From NCBI GenBank assembly GCA_015680685.1, contig MNCI01025002.1:411108-475107 (forward strand): 64,000 nt of DNA, given 5' to 3'. The stretch is from Gnetum montanum (Eukaryota > Streptophyta > Gnetopsida > Gnetales > Gnetaceae). The notes under the pieces are model-generated. The model saw only the letters and a list, made by a program, of their open reading frames with translations. It ran no database searches and had not been told where the DNA came from. Below, piece by piece: positions 46,491 to 58,420 of the stretch. The position numbers and the translations under genes were made by a program. Position 1 is the first letter of the stretch, and each line of letters begins with the position of its first letter.

Positions 46491-46580
46491 CTCCCGCCTG
46501 CTGAATCACAGAAAACAAAACAACCCAAACTCTTGCCCCTGATTTCATTTCCAAGCCAAATTGAAAGGTCCCTCCCGCCT
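46491..46580. promoter_or_regulatory. Duplicated CTCCCGCCT boxes, possible E2F sites
   Basis: CTCCCGCCT occurs at 46491-46499 and again at 46572-46580, 81 bases apart, about 95-180 bases upstream of the TATA box. The GGCGGGA core on the minus strand is compatible with E2F binding, though not a perfect TTTCCCGC. Plant ribonucleotide reductase small-subunit genes are known to be switched on at G1/S through E2F sites in their promoters. Confidence 0.4.
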
Positions 46581-46672
46581 CATCCCCACAATTTGAATTT
46601 CAAATCGAAATTTTGCGCTCCAAAGATCTCGCGCTGCGAATCTTGCGACCCAAGCTTCAACACGCCCCGGCT

Positions 46673-46680
46673 TATTTATA
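46673..46680 (+). promoter_or_regulatory. TATA box of the ribonucleotide reductase gene
   Basis: TATTTATA lies 146 bases before the start codon at 46819. Transcription would begin near 46705, leaving a 5' UTR of about 110 bases in the same high-CpG context. No upstream ATG disrupts it between about 46710 and 46819 as far as I could read. Confidence 0.55.
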
Positions 46681-46818
46681 CACACCCACTGCCCAGCGTC
46701 AGTTCTGTGAATCTGCAAGACGAAGCAGTCAATTCAAACAAGTGTTTTCTTGTTCAGAATTTGCAGGCGTTTGCCTCTGTGTTGGTCTAGTTTTTCTGCA
46801 ACAGAAGCAGCAGCGACA

Positions 46819-48491
46819 ATGGTGGTCATGGCGGAAGAGCCCCTTTTGGCTGAGAATCCGCAGAGGTTTTGTATGTTCCCTATCAAGTATCCGGAGATAT
46901 GGGAGATGTATAAGAAGGCCGAGGCCAGTTTCTGGACCGCTGAGGAAGTGGATCTTTCGCAGGATCTTCCCCATTGGGAGCCTCTTACTTCTGATGAGAA
47001 GCATTTCATCACTCATGTTCTTGCTTTCTTTGCCTCGTCCGATGGCATTGTTCTGGAGAATCTTGCCGGGCGTTTCATGACCGAAGTTCAGGTGCCTGAG
47101 GTGAGCTGAATTGGGGCTTTTTTAGATAGAGTTGATGTTTGCTTGCGTGATTTTGGTTTCTTACAGGGATTTTTCATCTGTGTTTTTAGGCGCGCGCTTT
47201 TTATGGGTTCCAGATTGCTATTGAAAACATTCATTCCGGTACGTTTTGATGCTACTGAATATGGGATTTGTGTTTTTCGCTGGTTGGATTTGTGACCGGT
47301 TCTTTTTCATTTATTTTTGATTCATTTGGCATTTTGAATGATTTGCAGAGATGTATAGCTTGCTTCTGGAGACTTATATTAAAGATTCCAATGAGAAAAT
47401 GAGGCTCTTCCAGGCGATTGAAACGGTTCCCTGTGTGAAAAAGAAGGCTGAATGGGCGCTTCGTTGGATTGACAGGTTAATTATCCACTCATCATTTTCC
47501 TTGTTGTTGGAGCATTCTGTTGTTTGAAGAGGAAAATTCGTTTTCTGATCTGTTTGTTTAATGGTTCAGTTCTGAGTGTTTTGCTGAAAGGATTCTTGCT
47601 TTTGCCTGTGTGGAGGGTATATTCTTTTCTGGCAGGTTTGATCCTTTTATGCCTTTCTATGTTAAACATTTTTCTATACCCATTCATATTTTTTTCTATG
47701 CCTTTTGTTTTTTCTGATTTTTTCTCACTCAGCCTCTGCATTATGAATATTGCAGTTTCTGTTCAATATTTTGGCTGAAGAAGAGAGGGTTGATGCCCGG
47801 TTTGACTTTCTCTAATGAGCTTATCTCAAGAGATGAAGGCTTGCACACCGATTTTGCCTGCCTCTTATATAGGTATGTGATCTTACCTGGTTGCATTTGT
47901 TGCATTTTGCAGGCTATTTTTCTTAAATGGTTTGGTTGATCAAATGCAGCTTGCTTAATCAAAAGCTCAGTGAAGAGAGGGTCAGGGAAATTGTTTGTGA
48001 TGCTGTTGAGATTGAAAGGGAATTTGTTTGTGATGCCCTTCCCTGCGATTTGGTGGGGATGAATGCAAAACTGATGAGCCAGTACATAGATTTTGTGGCA
48101 GATAGGCTCTTGGTAAGAGTGCCTCTTGTTTGCATAATTTCACACTTGTTTGATAGAGCACGAGTCTTGATTGCACAATTTCTAATTTGTTTTCTTTTTG
48201 CATCAGGTTGCTTTGGGTTACAACAGGTTTTACAATGCCCAAAATCCTTTTGACTGGATGGAGTTGATTTCATTGCAGTAAGTTGGATATGCTCTATTTC
48301 TTTTTCCCATTTTTTTTTGTGGAAACAAGTTTTGTTTGGAGGTTTTATTTTATTCAATATTGTTGTGCTGATGCAGGGGAAAGACCAACTTCTTTGAGAA
48401 GAGAGTGGGAGAATACCAGAAGGCCTCTGTGATGTCAAGTCTCAGCAATGGAGATGGGGTCCATGTTTTCACTATGGATGAGGACTTTTAG
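46819..48491 (+). CDS. RNR2: Ribonucleoside-diphosphate reductase small subunit (R2), eight exons
   Basis: R2 supplies the di-iron tyrosyl radical that lets the large subunit reduce ribonucleoside diphosphates to deoxy forms for DNA synthesis. Exons: 46819-47100, 47190-47238, 47349-47475, 47570-47635, 47756-47872, 47950-48112, 48207-48277, 48377-48491. All introns are GT..AG, phases match, and the total is 990 nt (329 residues), normal for plant R2. Iron ligands Asp75, Glu106, His109, Glu168, Glu202 and His205 and radical Tyr113 (in ENIHSEMY) are all present. The C-terminus FTMDEDF is the large-subunit docking peptide. The start has A at -3 and G at +4. The protein acts in cytosol and nucleus. 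It appears intact and is probably S-phase regulated. Confidence 0.96.
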
Positions 48492-48840
48492 AGTGAGATG
48501 AAGCTTTCTGAACTGGTTTAAGTTTCAGATGTAAACTCTAAGGCATCCCTGTTAGGGTGTGGTTCTTCAAATCCATCGTTCTCTGATGGAATTGTAATGT
48601 CTGTAACTTCACAATGTTAGTTAATGCAGATCTGCCGTTGCTTTAAATGGTTCCTACCGGGATTTTTTTATAATTAATAAGATTTTCGAATGTGTAAAAT
48701 CTGATGTAAAACATAATCAGATCTTTGCATTGGGTTTGTTGAGGTTGGTGGCCAGCCTCTTCTCAGAATTACCCTCATGGAAGTGCTATCATGGTATTTC
48801 TTGTGTAACCCTATTATTTGAATAATATTGCAATTCTTTT
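48492..48840 (+). other. 3' UTR region of the ribonucleotide reductase gene
   Basis: The TAG (48489-48491) is followed by about 170 bases of transcribed-looking, mixed-composition sequence. A weak polyadenylation-like AATAAG occurs at about 48677 and another A/T-rich site (AATAATA) at about 48821. No perfect AATAAA was found nearby; plant signals are often imperfect. Confidence 0.35.
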
Positions 48841-50486
48841 GGGCATCAACTGTGTTTTACATTTAAGCATTTTATGCAGTTGCACACATTCATTCCAAAA
48901 TGCTTTTGTTGATTTCAATGAAGCTGGTTTCTTAACGATTGAAATGTCTTTCCAATTGGGAAGATTAATTACAAGTTTTATGTGGAATATGCTTTCAAAA
49001 TCAACCACTATGTCAATGATCTTTTTAACATAGCAGGTACATGTTTACATTGTCCTTGTTTCATTGAAGGTTAAATAAATGAAAAATAAGGCTTAATGTG
49101 AGATACAAGGCTTTAATACTCTTTAAAAAATTAGCCACTCAAAATGCCATGGGACAACCCTTAGATTCTCAACCCGCGATTGAGATACCCTCTTGTTGAT
49201 TAGTGTTTTCTATTCTTAAATTTCTAAGCAAGGATCGTTGGTAGCAAGCAAGACACAATTGATTAGCTTTTTTTTTTTCATTCCTTATTAGGATTAGACG
49301 GAGTTGTTAATAAATATGCATGTGCATATGGTGAGGTCGCCCTCCATTGGATAGCCAAGGGAATCATAGAGCTCTTGTCATGGCATTCAAACATGTTGTA
49401 TAATCGAGAAAAGTTATTTCTTATAAATTTAAATACAATGTTGGTTGGTCCTCTTGTATGATGTTATTTGCCCTTGAGAGGTAGTTTTTGGTATTGGCTG
49501 GTTTTTTTTTGGGGTTTGTGTTGGCCGTTTTAGGTTCGAATGTTTTCTTTGTAATCGTTGACTCTCCTTTGTTGTCATGGTGATTTTGTTTGATTTTTTG
49601 TTCTCTAGGTTTCCTTGGATGGTTATGCCATGTTTGCAAACTCACCTTGATATAATTTTTGTTTGTTTTTAATACATCATTTTATTGCCTTTCCCTCAAA
49701 AGTTAGAAAAAATCAATATGAGTGTGGTTGTTGGGTCTTTTTTTTGCTCTCTCTTGAATTAAAAAGTTGTTTGGTGTTGCCTAGGTGAATTTTTGGATTT
49801 TTATGAGTCATGGATACACCTTTTTCTTTTGACTTCTCAATCTTCAATGATTTAACTTAACATAGTGTAATCTCTCTAGATTTAAGAATCTTTGGAGTTA
49901 ACATATACACATATATGTATATGTATGTATGTCTATAAAGACACATTGCTAGATTTAAGAAATCAAATGTCTTGAGTAATCCAAATCAAATTTATTATAG
50001 AATGATATGATATTCAATTCTTATACAATAACAAGCAACAACTTCTTATACAATAATAAGCAACAACTTCTATAATTTTTGTAATGTGACTAGGAATGTG
50101 ACTAAAAATAATAAAATACTAAATAAAAAATTTTAGAGTACATCATTGTAGAAGAGAATATAAAGAAAAAGTCCAATGGTTTAGGAAATGCTGCTTCAAA
50201 ATTTCTTTTCTTACAACTAATCTTGAAAAGCCCTTCTAGGGTAGGAAGAGGATTGAGGCAAGTCCTCTTTCAAAAGCAACTTCATGGTTTTCACTTCTTA
50301 AAGGATTTCTTGTAAAAAGAGAGAAATACTCTTTCCAAAGAAAACTGAATGCAAAAGTTTGAAATAAAGACCAAATCATACTAGAAGTTGTTAACTTTTC
50401 TAACTTGAATCCAAAAATTTAAAAAGATTTGATATTGCACGAGAAATTAATTGTTTAGTGTTTATTGAAAGTTTTTTCTTGAAGTT
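48841..50486. other. Intergenic AT-rich DNA with small tandem repeats
   Basis: No gene is supported. It contains a short alternating TA/TG microsatellite (about 49903-49932) and a 27-bp direct duplication around 50020-50072 (unit beginning 'ttatacaata'). Poly-T and poly-A tracts are present. It ends where the A4 LTR begins with TGATGAAG. Confidence 0.4.
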
Positions 50487-51374
50487 TGATGAAGCATCAT
50501 GGTTGGCCGCATCGACGGGATGTCGTCGACGCAATCATGTCGACATGGGGTTTGACCCGTTGATGTGTACCCATTGACGGAGCTCCCTATATTGCCTATA
50601 AATATGTGCTCACCAGTTGCATTTATGACATAAGTCTCATAGTTGTAGTGAAGCTTTAGTAGTTTTTTCACTTGAAAGTTAGAATATTTTTTCTAAGTGC
50701 CTACAGTAGGAGTCAAAGAGTGTACATATCTTTATTTGAGCATTGTTGTACTTGAGCACTGCAGTCTATGCAGCAATAAAGATGAGTGTTCTGATAAACC
50801 TTGTAGCAGGTTGAAATAGATTAATTATTTCCTTTATGCATTAATATTTTAAGCAATTTCCTTTATGCATTAATATTTTAAGCAATTTCCTTTAATGCTT
50901 TACGTAATTAAAGTAATTAAATTAAGTTGGATTAAGATAGATTAAATAAAAATTAATTAAAGTACAACCACTTCAAGCATATGCTTGATGCTTGGTAATC
51001 CTAGTAATGCTTAACATTTGGTAACCTAGTAGCGTTAAACGTGTTCAAGATGTGTACGACAAGTGGAAACAAATGCTTATGTTAGGATTAGTTAAATGTT
51101 ATTTAGTTAGAGTAATTAGCAATTAAATATACAATTCTTTATTCTTAGGTAACTTAGAACATAAAATATAAAAAATGATAAAAATCATTTGCCTTAGTTG
51201 CACTTAACCATACATTTGCATTCCACAAGTGTAATTGGGAAGACAACGATTGCAACGATTAGTTTTACCTCCTAGAGACTAGTGTACTTAGAAGGCTATA
51301 AGTCCACGGAATTCGACTGAATCATGCTTGAATGCTTAGTGATTTGTATGGTTGGATGTAGGGTCTACTCATCG
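50487..51374 (+). repeat. 5' LTR of Athila-like element A4
   Basis: It starts TGATGAAGC and ends CTCATCG (the usual final A mutated). U3 has ATCGACG/GTCGAC motifs (50505-50545) like the A2 LTR. TATAAATA is at about 50600 and AATAAAGA at about 50776. Within it a 29-bp unit containing CCTTTATGCATTAATATTTT is tandemly repeated about 2.5 times (50829-50900). Confidence 0.75.
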
Positions 51375-51378
51375 TCAT

Positions 51379-51398
51379 TGGCACCACTGCTGGGGACT
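51379..51398 (+). other. Primer-binding site of A4, Asp-tRNA type
   Basis: TGGCACCACTGCTGGGGACT follows the LTR by four bases. It differs at a few positions from the Asp-tRNA complement TGGCRCCGTTGCCGGGGA that is typical of plant Athila-type elements, which supports the lineage call for family A. From 51399 to 51537 lies a short untranslated leader. Confidence 0.6.
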
Positions 51399-51537
51399 TG
51401 TAGTTTGATACGTGTGCTATCTAGGACTTAGTGAAAATTATTCAAGATCATTGGAATGAATCCTAAAGTTGCAATCATTCAAAAAATACAACTAATGATT
51501 ATAATTAAAGCACACTAAATATTTCTTTTAATCCAAA

Positions 51538-53330
51538 ATGTCTTCTTCTCATAGGCATGATGAATCAAAACCACCAGTGCACAAAGAATTTAAAGTGGTG
51601 CACACTCATTTAGATGAGTTTTACTCGATTTCACTTTCATCATGCATTAGGATGAACAGTTGCGGTGGAGAGACATGTAGCGAACTATTGTGTTGCCCCC
51701 CAACTAATCTGTTTCTAGAATGCTACTCCAAACTATTAAGAGGTTGGGCATCCAGGATGTTCACAAAGAGTACATTTTCCAAGACCATTACTATTAGGAC
51801 TACTGTCCCATGAAAACAAAACGGAAAAGAGATTAGCACCAGGAGAAGCGCCTTGAAGCTATAAAGGGGAAACAGTTCACTAACCCCTTATTCTTGGTAA
51901 AATAAAAAGACAATGAGGATCCTCCTTATGGGGGTTATTAACATGAAGATTCTACAACCCTTGACTCCAATGAAGGGGGCTTGAACCTGAACTTATAGTC
52001 CACTATCAACAATCTTGGTTCAGGAAAAAGTGGGAGTCAAGGCAGGGGCTTAGGCAAGCATCATGATGATGATAAACCTAATGATCATGGTCATGACAAG
52101 CAGAAAGGAGGTGGCAGACATCATGGTAGTGGTAGTCCTCTTTCCTCTTCATCCCCTTCATCTGCATCTTCTCCTTCCTCCTTTGAATTTGATCAAAATC
52201 GTAGAGGATGAAACTATGATGGAGGTGAATGGTGGGATAATGATTGTAGGCCCCACCATAAATGAAAGGGTAGTAGAGGAAATCATAAGCATCATCAAAA
52301 TCATGATGATGATGAACCTTGGCTTACAACTCGAAGCATGCTGAACATTAAAAAGGCAATCAGAATTCCAACTAAGCATGTGAAAGATAGCGGAATCAAT
52401 AAATTAGATATGAACAATATCCCTTGATTTGAGAGGGAGTATAACCCAGATTCACAAACCCATCTTCAAGCCTTTCATGATGCCTGTGCCTTGTAGAACA
52501 TAGAGAATGATTGGCAAAAACTTAAGTTATTTTCCATGACACTCACAAAAGAAGCAGAAAGTTGGTATCGCTTCTTGGAGTTAGAATTAATTCACAAGTG
52601 GAGTACATTGCTTGAGCTGTTCAATGAAAAATATTAGACGTACTTTAGAGTGTCTAATTTGAGAAAGCAAATCCAAGGCTGGCAACAAGGAAGACATGAA
52701 CCCTTGGACATAGCCATGGGAAGGTATTATTCCCCTTTGCATAGGTGTCCTAACCATGGCTATTCTTAGCAGGAGTCGCTTTGCCATATCATAGATGGGC
52801 TCTGATCAGAAACGAGGAGAACCCTTGGGGTTTATGCCTAAGGGAGATATTCAGAACTTCATGCCCATTAGATCCAAAGGTTCATTGAGTAGGTTGCAAA
52901 AGAAGAAGGAGAGTTGAGTAAACAAGAAAGTGTTGAAGAATATAACTGGGATCCTTCCATTAGAAAAAGGGAGGTTTGATTTTGTGATAGTGAGGGGAAG
53001 GCACCACTTGATGAAGTGGTATAGCGAAAAATCTTCTCGATTAAAAATTTGTTTTTGAAATTTTGGCTAAGGTGGACAAAATGTGGGACTCTTTGAATGA
53101 AAAATTCCAAACAGCTTTGAAAATTGCAAAGGAATCTAAAGAGCTAGGTAGTGATCATGACTACAGGAGAAGGAAGGAAGCTAAATGTGCCTACCAAAGG
53201 GGTAATGGCAAAGTTGCTATAGTAGAAGAGGTTGTGGAGTTAGAATCAGATGATGATGGTGGGTGTGACATATGCTAATATGAACATCCTAAGGGATGTT
53301 TCCCTATTGTGTCACACTTGTAGGAGTCTA
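51538..53330 (+). pseudogene. gag of A4, decayed
   Basis: Starts with ATG and a Ser-rich MSSSHRHDES like A2 and is open to 51813. The core 'NNIP' (about 52409) leads through 'ESWYRFLELELIH' (about 52558) to 'LRKQIQGWQQGRHEPLD' (about 52660). A late segment (53063-53278) is open for 71 codons and ends with the knuckle Cys-Asp-Ile-Cys, followed across a TAG by 'YEHPKGCF'. Spacing is Cys-X2-Cys-X3-His-X3-Cys, as in A3. Confidence 0.65.
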
Positions 53331-53806
53331 GGGTGTATGCTTTGAACCCTAGGTTGGCAAGAAGGCAAGCATCCAGGAGATTGCCTAATCCTCAAGGCAA
53401 TCCCAGGCAGTTTTACCAACAACAAGCTTATTATCCAAGTGGGCCTCCACCATAACCATATGAGCAGTATCATTAGTGGTAGCACCCATAGTCGTGGGGG
53501 ATGCCACCATTGAGGCAACAATACCCTTACAGATAGCTAGATCCATATGGGTACTATGTCCAGCAACCCATGTCTCCACATGACTCTTCTAGTTATGCCT
53601 CATTCCAACATCACTAATACCCTTTGGAGTACTACAAAACTTATTCTCCATCTCTTAGAGGGGAATCCTAATATCCTTATCCTCCTCCTCATCCTTTAGC
53701 CCATGTTCCTCCTCCTTCAACCTAATTACCACCTGCTCCATTCATGTAGGGTGAGATTCTTGCATAGCCATAGTAATGTAACGCTACTAGGGTTGTTAAC
53801 TTATAG

Positions 53807-54420
53807 TTGGCTCCACAGCTGAGTGCTTTAGAAACTAAATCTAGAAAAAGGCATTTCTTCCAAACTAATAGCCTTACAAAGCCCTCACTGACTCATGCAA
53901 TTGGTCGCCTTGTGTCTCCTTCATCCTCTGAATTTATTTCTTTTGAGAACCCTTTAAACCAAATGCCTCCCAAGATTCACACAATCATGTTAACCCACAC
54001 TATATATGATTGGATCAAGGTTAACAATCTTCCTAGGAAAAGAGTTGATCCTAAAAGTCCCCTCATCTACTTGTAGATTGCTAGAAATGAGCCATGCAAG
54101 GCTCTTCTTAATTTAGGTTCTGGTGTTAACTTGATTTCTCAAAAAATGTACAAAGCCTGGAACCTACCTCCTCTCAAGAAGAAAAACATTCATTTAGACT
54201 TGGTAGATTAGTCCACCATTGTTTCCTTGGGATTGGTGAAGGACATTGTGACCATTGTCTATTTGTGGTCTTATCCTTCCAATTTCTTGGTGATCAAGGT
54301 TGATAATTGCAAGGAGGATTTTCCAATCATTATTTAAAAGGCTTAGTTGAGCACTGTTGATGCATGAATGAGCATTAGAGATCTTTCCTTGAAAATTTCC
54401 AAGGAAAATGCTTTTGGAAA
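53807..54420 (+). pseudogene. Protease of A4, decayed
   Basis: 'TIMLTHTIYDWIKVNNLPRK' (53980-54040) matches the protease leader of A3. 'LLNLGSGVNLIS' (about 54107-54141) is the active-site region, in the Leu-Gly-Ser form typical of Athila elements though with Asn for the catalytic Asp. The distal 'FPIII' block follows at about 54320. Stops at about 54076 and 54336 break it. Confidence 0.6.
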
Positions 54421-54839
54421 GATTAAGAAGAAGAGAGTTCCATGCATTGCGTATAGCAATATAGGGTGCAATTGTGTGCAGAAATTATGTCTATCAAACA
54501 CACATAAATCAAAGCATGTAGATAGTATGCAGATGAATCTCAAATCCAAAAGTGCATGTATGCAGTAGCCATAAAACATGAGGGCACCCAATGGCTAATA
54601 GCTGATCTTGAAAACAACACACATTGCATAGAACCAACTGAGAGCTTAACATGTACCTATGTTGAAGGCATGGATGAATTAGAGCAAGTTCATCACCAAC
54701 TCTCTAATGATGAACTTGATGACACTTATTGAGGAGAGTTGGAAATCCTTGAAAATTTTAAATAGGAGTCCTTAGAGTTGAAAACTCTGCCCACAAGCAT
54801 GGAGTACGCATTCCTAAAAAATGGCATGCTGGTAATAAT

Positions 54840-55115
54840 TAATGCCAACCTTGCTCTTGAACAGAATGAGAAGCTGTTGAATGTGGTTAACAAGTGGTCA
54901 ACAGTTTTTGCTTGGTCATATCTTGAGCTCCCTAGGATTGATCCTAGGATATGCTAGCATCACATCTATACTAATCCTTTGATCAAGCCAAAGAGGTAGT
55001 TGCAGTGATGGCTAAACCCCAAATTAAAGTCGATCGTCAAAGAGGAAATTGAATAACTCCTCAAGGTAGGGTGAATTTATCTAATCAAGGATAGCGAGTG
55101 GGTTAGCCCTTTCAC
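54840..55115 (+). pseudogene. N-terminal fragment of A4 reverse transcriptase
   Basis: 'FAWSYLELPRIDPRIC' (about 54907-54955), 'IVKEEIE' and 'DSEWVSPF' (about 55090-55112) match A2 and A3. The frame ends abruptly at about 55113, where 3' UTR sequence starts. Only the finger subdomain start remains. Confidence 0.7.
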
Positions 55116-56256
55116 ACTTCGTACATTCTCTTCAATTTGGAAAGGTGGCTATTTTGTGGGAGCATTCTTGTGTCTCAGGGGATGGACTTGCTTTAGAATG
55201 CTGATGTGAAGTCACTGAAAGTGGTTAGTTTTGATCTAGACTAAGGAAGGATCGTACCAAGTCAATTAATCACAAACTTCATAAGAGGCTATATGTGACC
55301 ATAACTAGGAACTCCATTCCACTTTCTCTATCATCCATCTATGCTTTCCATATCTCACCTCACTGATAGTTTTATGTTTTGATTTAGTGTTCTGGTTTGA
55401 TGTGTCAGGTTTCTCAGTTAGTTACTTTTGGGTTTTTGCACTTAACTTTCCATAATCATTAATCATCCATGGAGCCCACAGACTCCTTGGTTTGAAGTTA
55501 TGCAAGGGCATAAAAGACTTGTGCCTACTTTGGGGAGGACCCACTTGCATATCTTTTGGTTTGGTTAAGTTAATTTCTTTATCCTTAGACATTATTATAA
55601 TCAAATTCTTTTTATTTACCCCATCCATGTCATCCAAATTGTACGCACCTTCACAACTATTTGTAATGAATTCCTTTTTATTGTTGTAAATACCCTCTTT
55701 CCACTACTCCTTATGTCAAGCTTTTTCTGAATTGTATGGATCGCTTCTCTTATTTAATCCATTTGTTAGTCTTTCCACTAACAATATCAAGCAATCAATC
55801 TATCACAATCACAACTTGGCTAGATAAAATCATTGACGAGACAAGGTATTCAGCCATTATTTATGTACTATATATACTAATCCTTGGTTTTTTTGTGATT
55901 ATAGTGGGAAGTGTGAATTGGAAGCATGACTGTCATCACTAAGGAGGATGCAACCATATCACTTGCAGGAGATTGTTCATGACCATTGGATCTCTTCTAC
56001 CTTTCCCTCATTCTTCTATTGCCAAGAGGGGTTGGATGTCCTTTGGATCTATTGGTGTTCTCTCCTAATTGTCATGAACACCAATTTTGTACATAATTGT
56101 AATATTGTATGCTTGGGCATTTCTATATTTTTGTGTTTTCTTTGTGTCACTTTGCGTGTTAGTCAAATAAGTCCACACCCCCTTAATATATTTTGTAAAT
56201 AACTTGTTCCTCTTCTTTTGTACTCAAGGACGAGTTTTCATTTAGTCGTGGGGGCA
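55116..56256 (+). mobile_element. 3' UTR of A4 and polypurine tract
   Basis: Noncoding. It matches A1, A2 and A3 3' UTRs, with ATTGACGAGAC (about 55832) and TATATATA (about 55871) equivalent to the internal promoter of A2. The acceptor 'gattatag' (about 55896-55903) is kept, but ATGG is changed to GTGG and the third ORF is almost entirely deleted. It ends with AGTCGTGGGGGCA (56244-56256), the plus-strand primer. Confidence 0.55.
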
Positions 56257-56313
56257 TGATGAAGTGGTTACTCTAATTATTAGAGCAGTTACTCTAGTTA
56301 TTAGAGTGGTTAT
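56257..56313 (+). repeat. First 57 bases of A4 3' LTR
   Basis: It starts TGATGAAGTGGTTACTC and carries two copies of CTAATTATTAG/CTAGTTATTAG-type repeats, as in the U3 of the A3 LTR. It stops at GTTAT (56309-56313) where the B3 LTR begins. GTTAT is the predicted left copy of the B3 target-site duplication. Confidence 0.7.
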
Positions 56314-56963
56314 TGTAATGACGGAAAACGTCGGTCGTTGGAAATACCGAATGGGAGTCCGCATACACAGTTCTAACCCCAGATTTGTGCGAGGACCGTG
56401 TTGGAGAAGACGAATCCGAGGTGCCCTGAACGGTCTTGTCGATCAGATAGGGACTTATTTGATTAGTAAAATCTTTGTAATAATCGGATGGCAAAAGGGC
56501 GATCCCAACGAGGAGATATAATGTCGTTAATCCTGAAAGTAATTGAAAGCGATGTAAATGATTTAAAGAAATTGCAAAATATGTATAAATAGGACGCAAG
56601 AAATCAGATTTATAGAGAATGCAATCCCAAGATCTGGGATTTAACTTATGAACAAAGTATGTTGAATACAATGATTACAGGTGGACTTCGATTTGGACAA
56701 AGCACATGCCAGCAGCAAGAATGTTATTTAAAGATGAAACAAGCAAAGGTCCATCTACTTTGTTCTAGCCAATCTGGGAGCCAGGAATTCAGACTCGAGG
56801 TAGAATATCTGTTAGTCGACTGTTTCTGATCAAGGGTTCTTGCCAATCACCTCCGATGTTCTCATGATCGCTGATCCTCTTTTGCTTTCTTGCCAATCTT
56901 GAAAGAAATTTTTTTTGCCTACCCTTTGATCTTTGTCAATTGGAGCATTTATAAGGTTAGGGT

Positions 56964-58420
56964 TGAAACACCGTAAAAATTGTGAGTCAGCCTCAGGCAA
57001 AGATTCGCAATTTAGGCAAGGGCGCATGTCAGAATTCCAGAGGGGGGAATAAGACAGAGCAATACCAAGAGGCGCATAGCATCAAGTCCGCAACTTCTTG
57101 AGCAAATCCCTACTCTTTCTATGCTTTTTCCGTTTACGCTATATCACGCGACATAGCGTAATGGCGCTTAGCGTGATTTTGCTTAAACATAGTCTGGCAT
57201 CAGAAGGATAGTTGCTTCGGCATAGGGAGAAGCTTAAGTAGCGTGATATGCAATTTCTTGTGTATTTTGCTAAGTCTCTCGTTCAAGGCCAGGTTTACGC
57301 TCTGTTACGCACGGCAGCGTGATAAGCTCCAGAATAGTTAAAAGCAAAGTCTACGAAAATGCGACTGCTCATCATACGCTCATAACGCAATGCAGCGTGT
57401 CAACAGCGTATCGTGTAGCCGAGCTAAACATTGTTTACGCTTCACTACGCGTAGCTGCGTAAGCAAGCGTAAAACAGCTTGAATCCATTGTTCCCATGTT
57501 ACGTTACGCTCATACATGCAACACAACGTGAATGAGCATAATATAACCCAAAGACAGTTGAAACATGCCCAACGTGCTTCTCTTCTTCACACGCACAATA
57601 CGCGAACGAGCGTATTGTGCGTAATCAGGAAGTTTGATGCAAAATTGGTCAAGTCAACAGTACCCGAAACATTCGGGGCACACGTCATCAGGGTTGCGCC
57701 TTTTCCACAGGGCGTCGCAGCCTATAAATACCCCAGTTGACAAAGATACAGAGGTTGGCAAATCAGAGAAGCAAAGGCATTTTTCTGAGCACCAGAGCAC
57801 TCATCACTTTTGGAGCAGAGATACAGAGAGCAGCACTTTGGCAATTGTTGACAGCATCACCTTACAGCAGAAACAAAGCAGAGTTCGCTTTGAGCACCGG
57901 CAACAGGAATAATCAGTCTGCTGGGAAGACTCTATTGGTCAGAAACAGTTGATCGGTAGACGTCAGAGCTTGACCTTCCTTGCATCCCGGCTTTAGCCTA
58001 CGAGGTAGATCGGTCTTCTATTTGGACCGTTTTGCTTGTTGTTTTGTGCTTGCTTTACATCCAGTAATCGGGGATTCCCCAGTGTAACGAAATATACAAA
58101 ATATACATTTTTCAAGTCAAAGAGAAGATCTTGAAACTACGTGCTCCTCTTATGTCAGCTTCCTATTATCGTGTTTAGCATTATCATCGTTGCAATTCAT
58201 CTACATCATTTTCCCCTCGATTTACGATTCCTCGAATCAGATCGTTTTCACGACATATTCATCGGTTTATTGATTAGTAAGTCCCTATCTGATCGATAAG
58301 ACCGTTCAGGGCGTCGCGGATTCATTTTTCCAGCATAGCCCTCGCACAGATCTGTGGTTAGAACTGTGTACGTGGGATTCGTTCGGTATTTTCCAGCTGT
58401 CGACGTTTTCCGTCGTTACA
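56964..58420 (+). repeat. Solo LTR B2
   Basis: This 1,457-bp copy of the B LTR starts TGAAACACCG and ends CGTCGTTACA. It is flanked on both sides by AGGGT (56959-56963 and 58421-58425). TATAAATA is at about 57723. No internal element sequence is present, so it is the product of recombination between the two LTRs of a former element. It is in the opposite orientation to the LTR it interrupts. Confidence 0.85.

Larger units (their letters stand above)
50487..56313 (+). mobile_element. Athila-like element A4, internally deleted
   Basis: It contains 5' LTR, primer site, gag, protease and the first part of RT. At about 55115 the sequence jumps from RT ('EWVSPF') straight to the 3' UTR shared with A1-A3, so the rest of RT, RNase H, integrase and the third ORF are gone. 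It ends with a polypurine tract (56245-56256) and only the first 57 bases of its 3' LTR (56257-56313) before B3 interrupts it. The remainder of that LTR should lie beyond B3, right of the window. Confidence 0.7.

Noticed and set aside
46613-47080. 155-codon ORF in another frame at the reductase start
   Set aside because: It is a shadow of exon 1; the annotated frame carries the R2 family residues.
47482-48438. Minus-strand ORFs of 86 to 159 codons across the reductase gene
   Set aside because: They overlap exons and introns of a well-supported plus-strand gene and have no recognisable content.
49901-49936. TA/TG-rich stretch as an origin or matrix attachment site
   Set aside because: It is an ordinary short microsatellite; nothing else supports a function.
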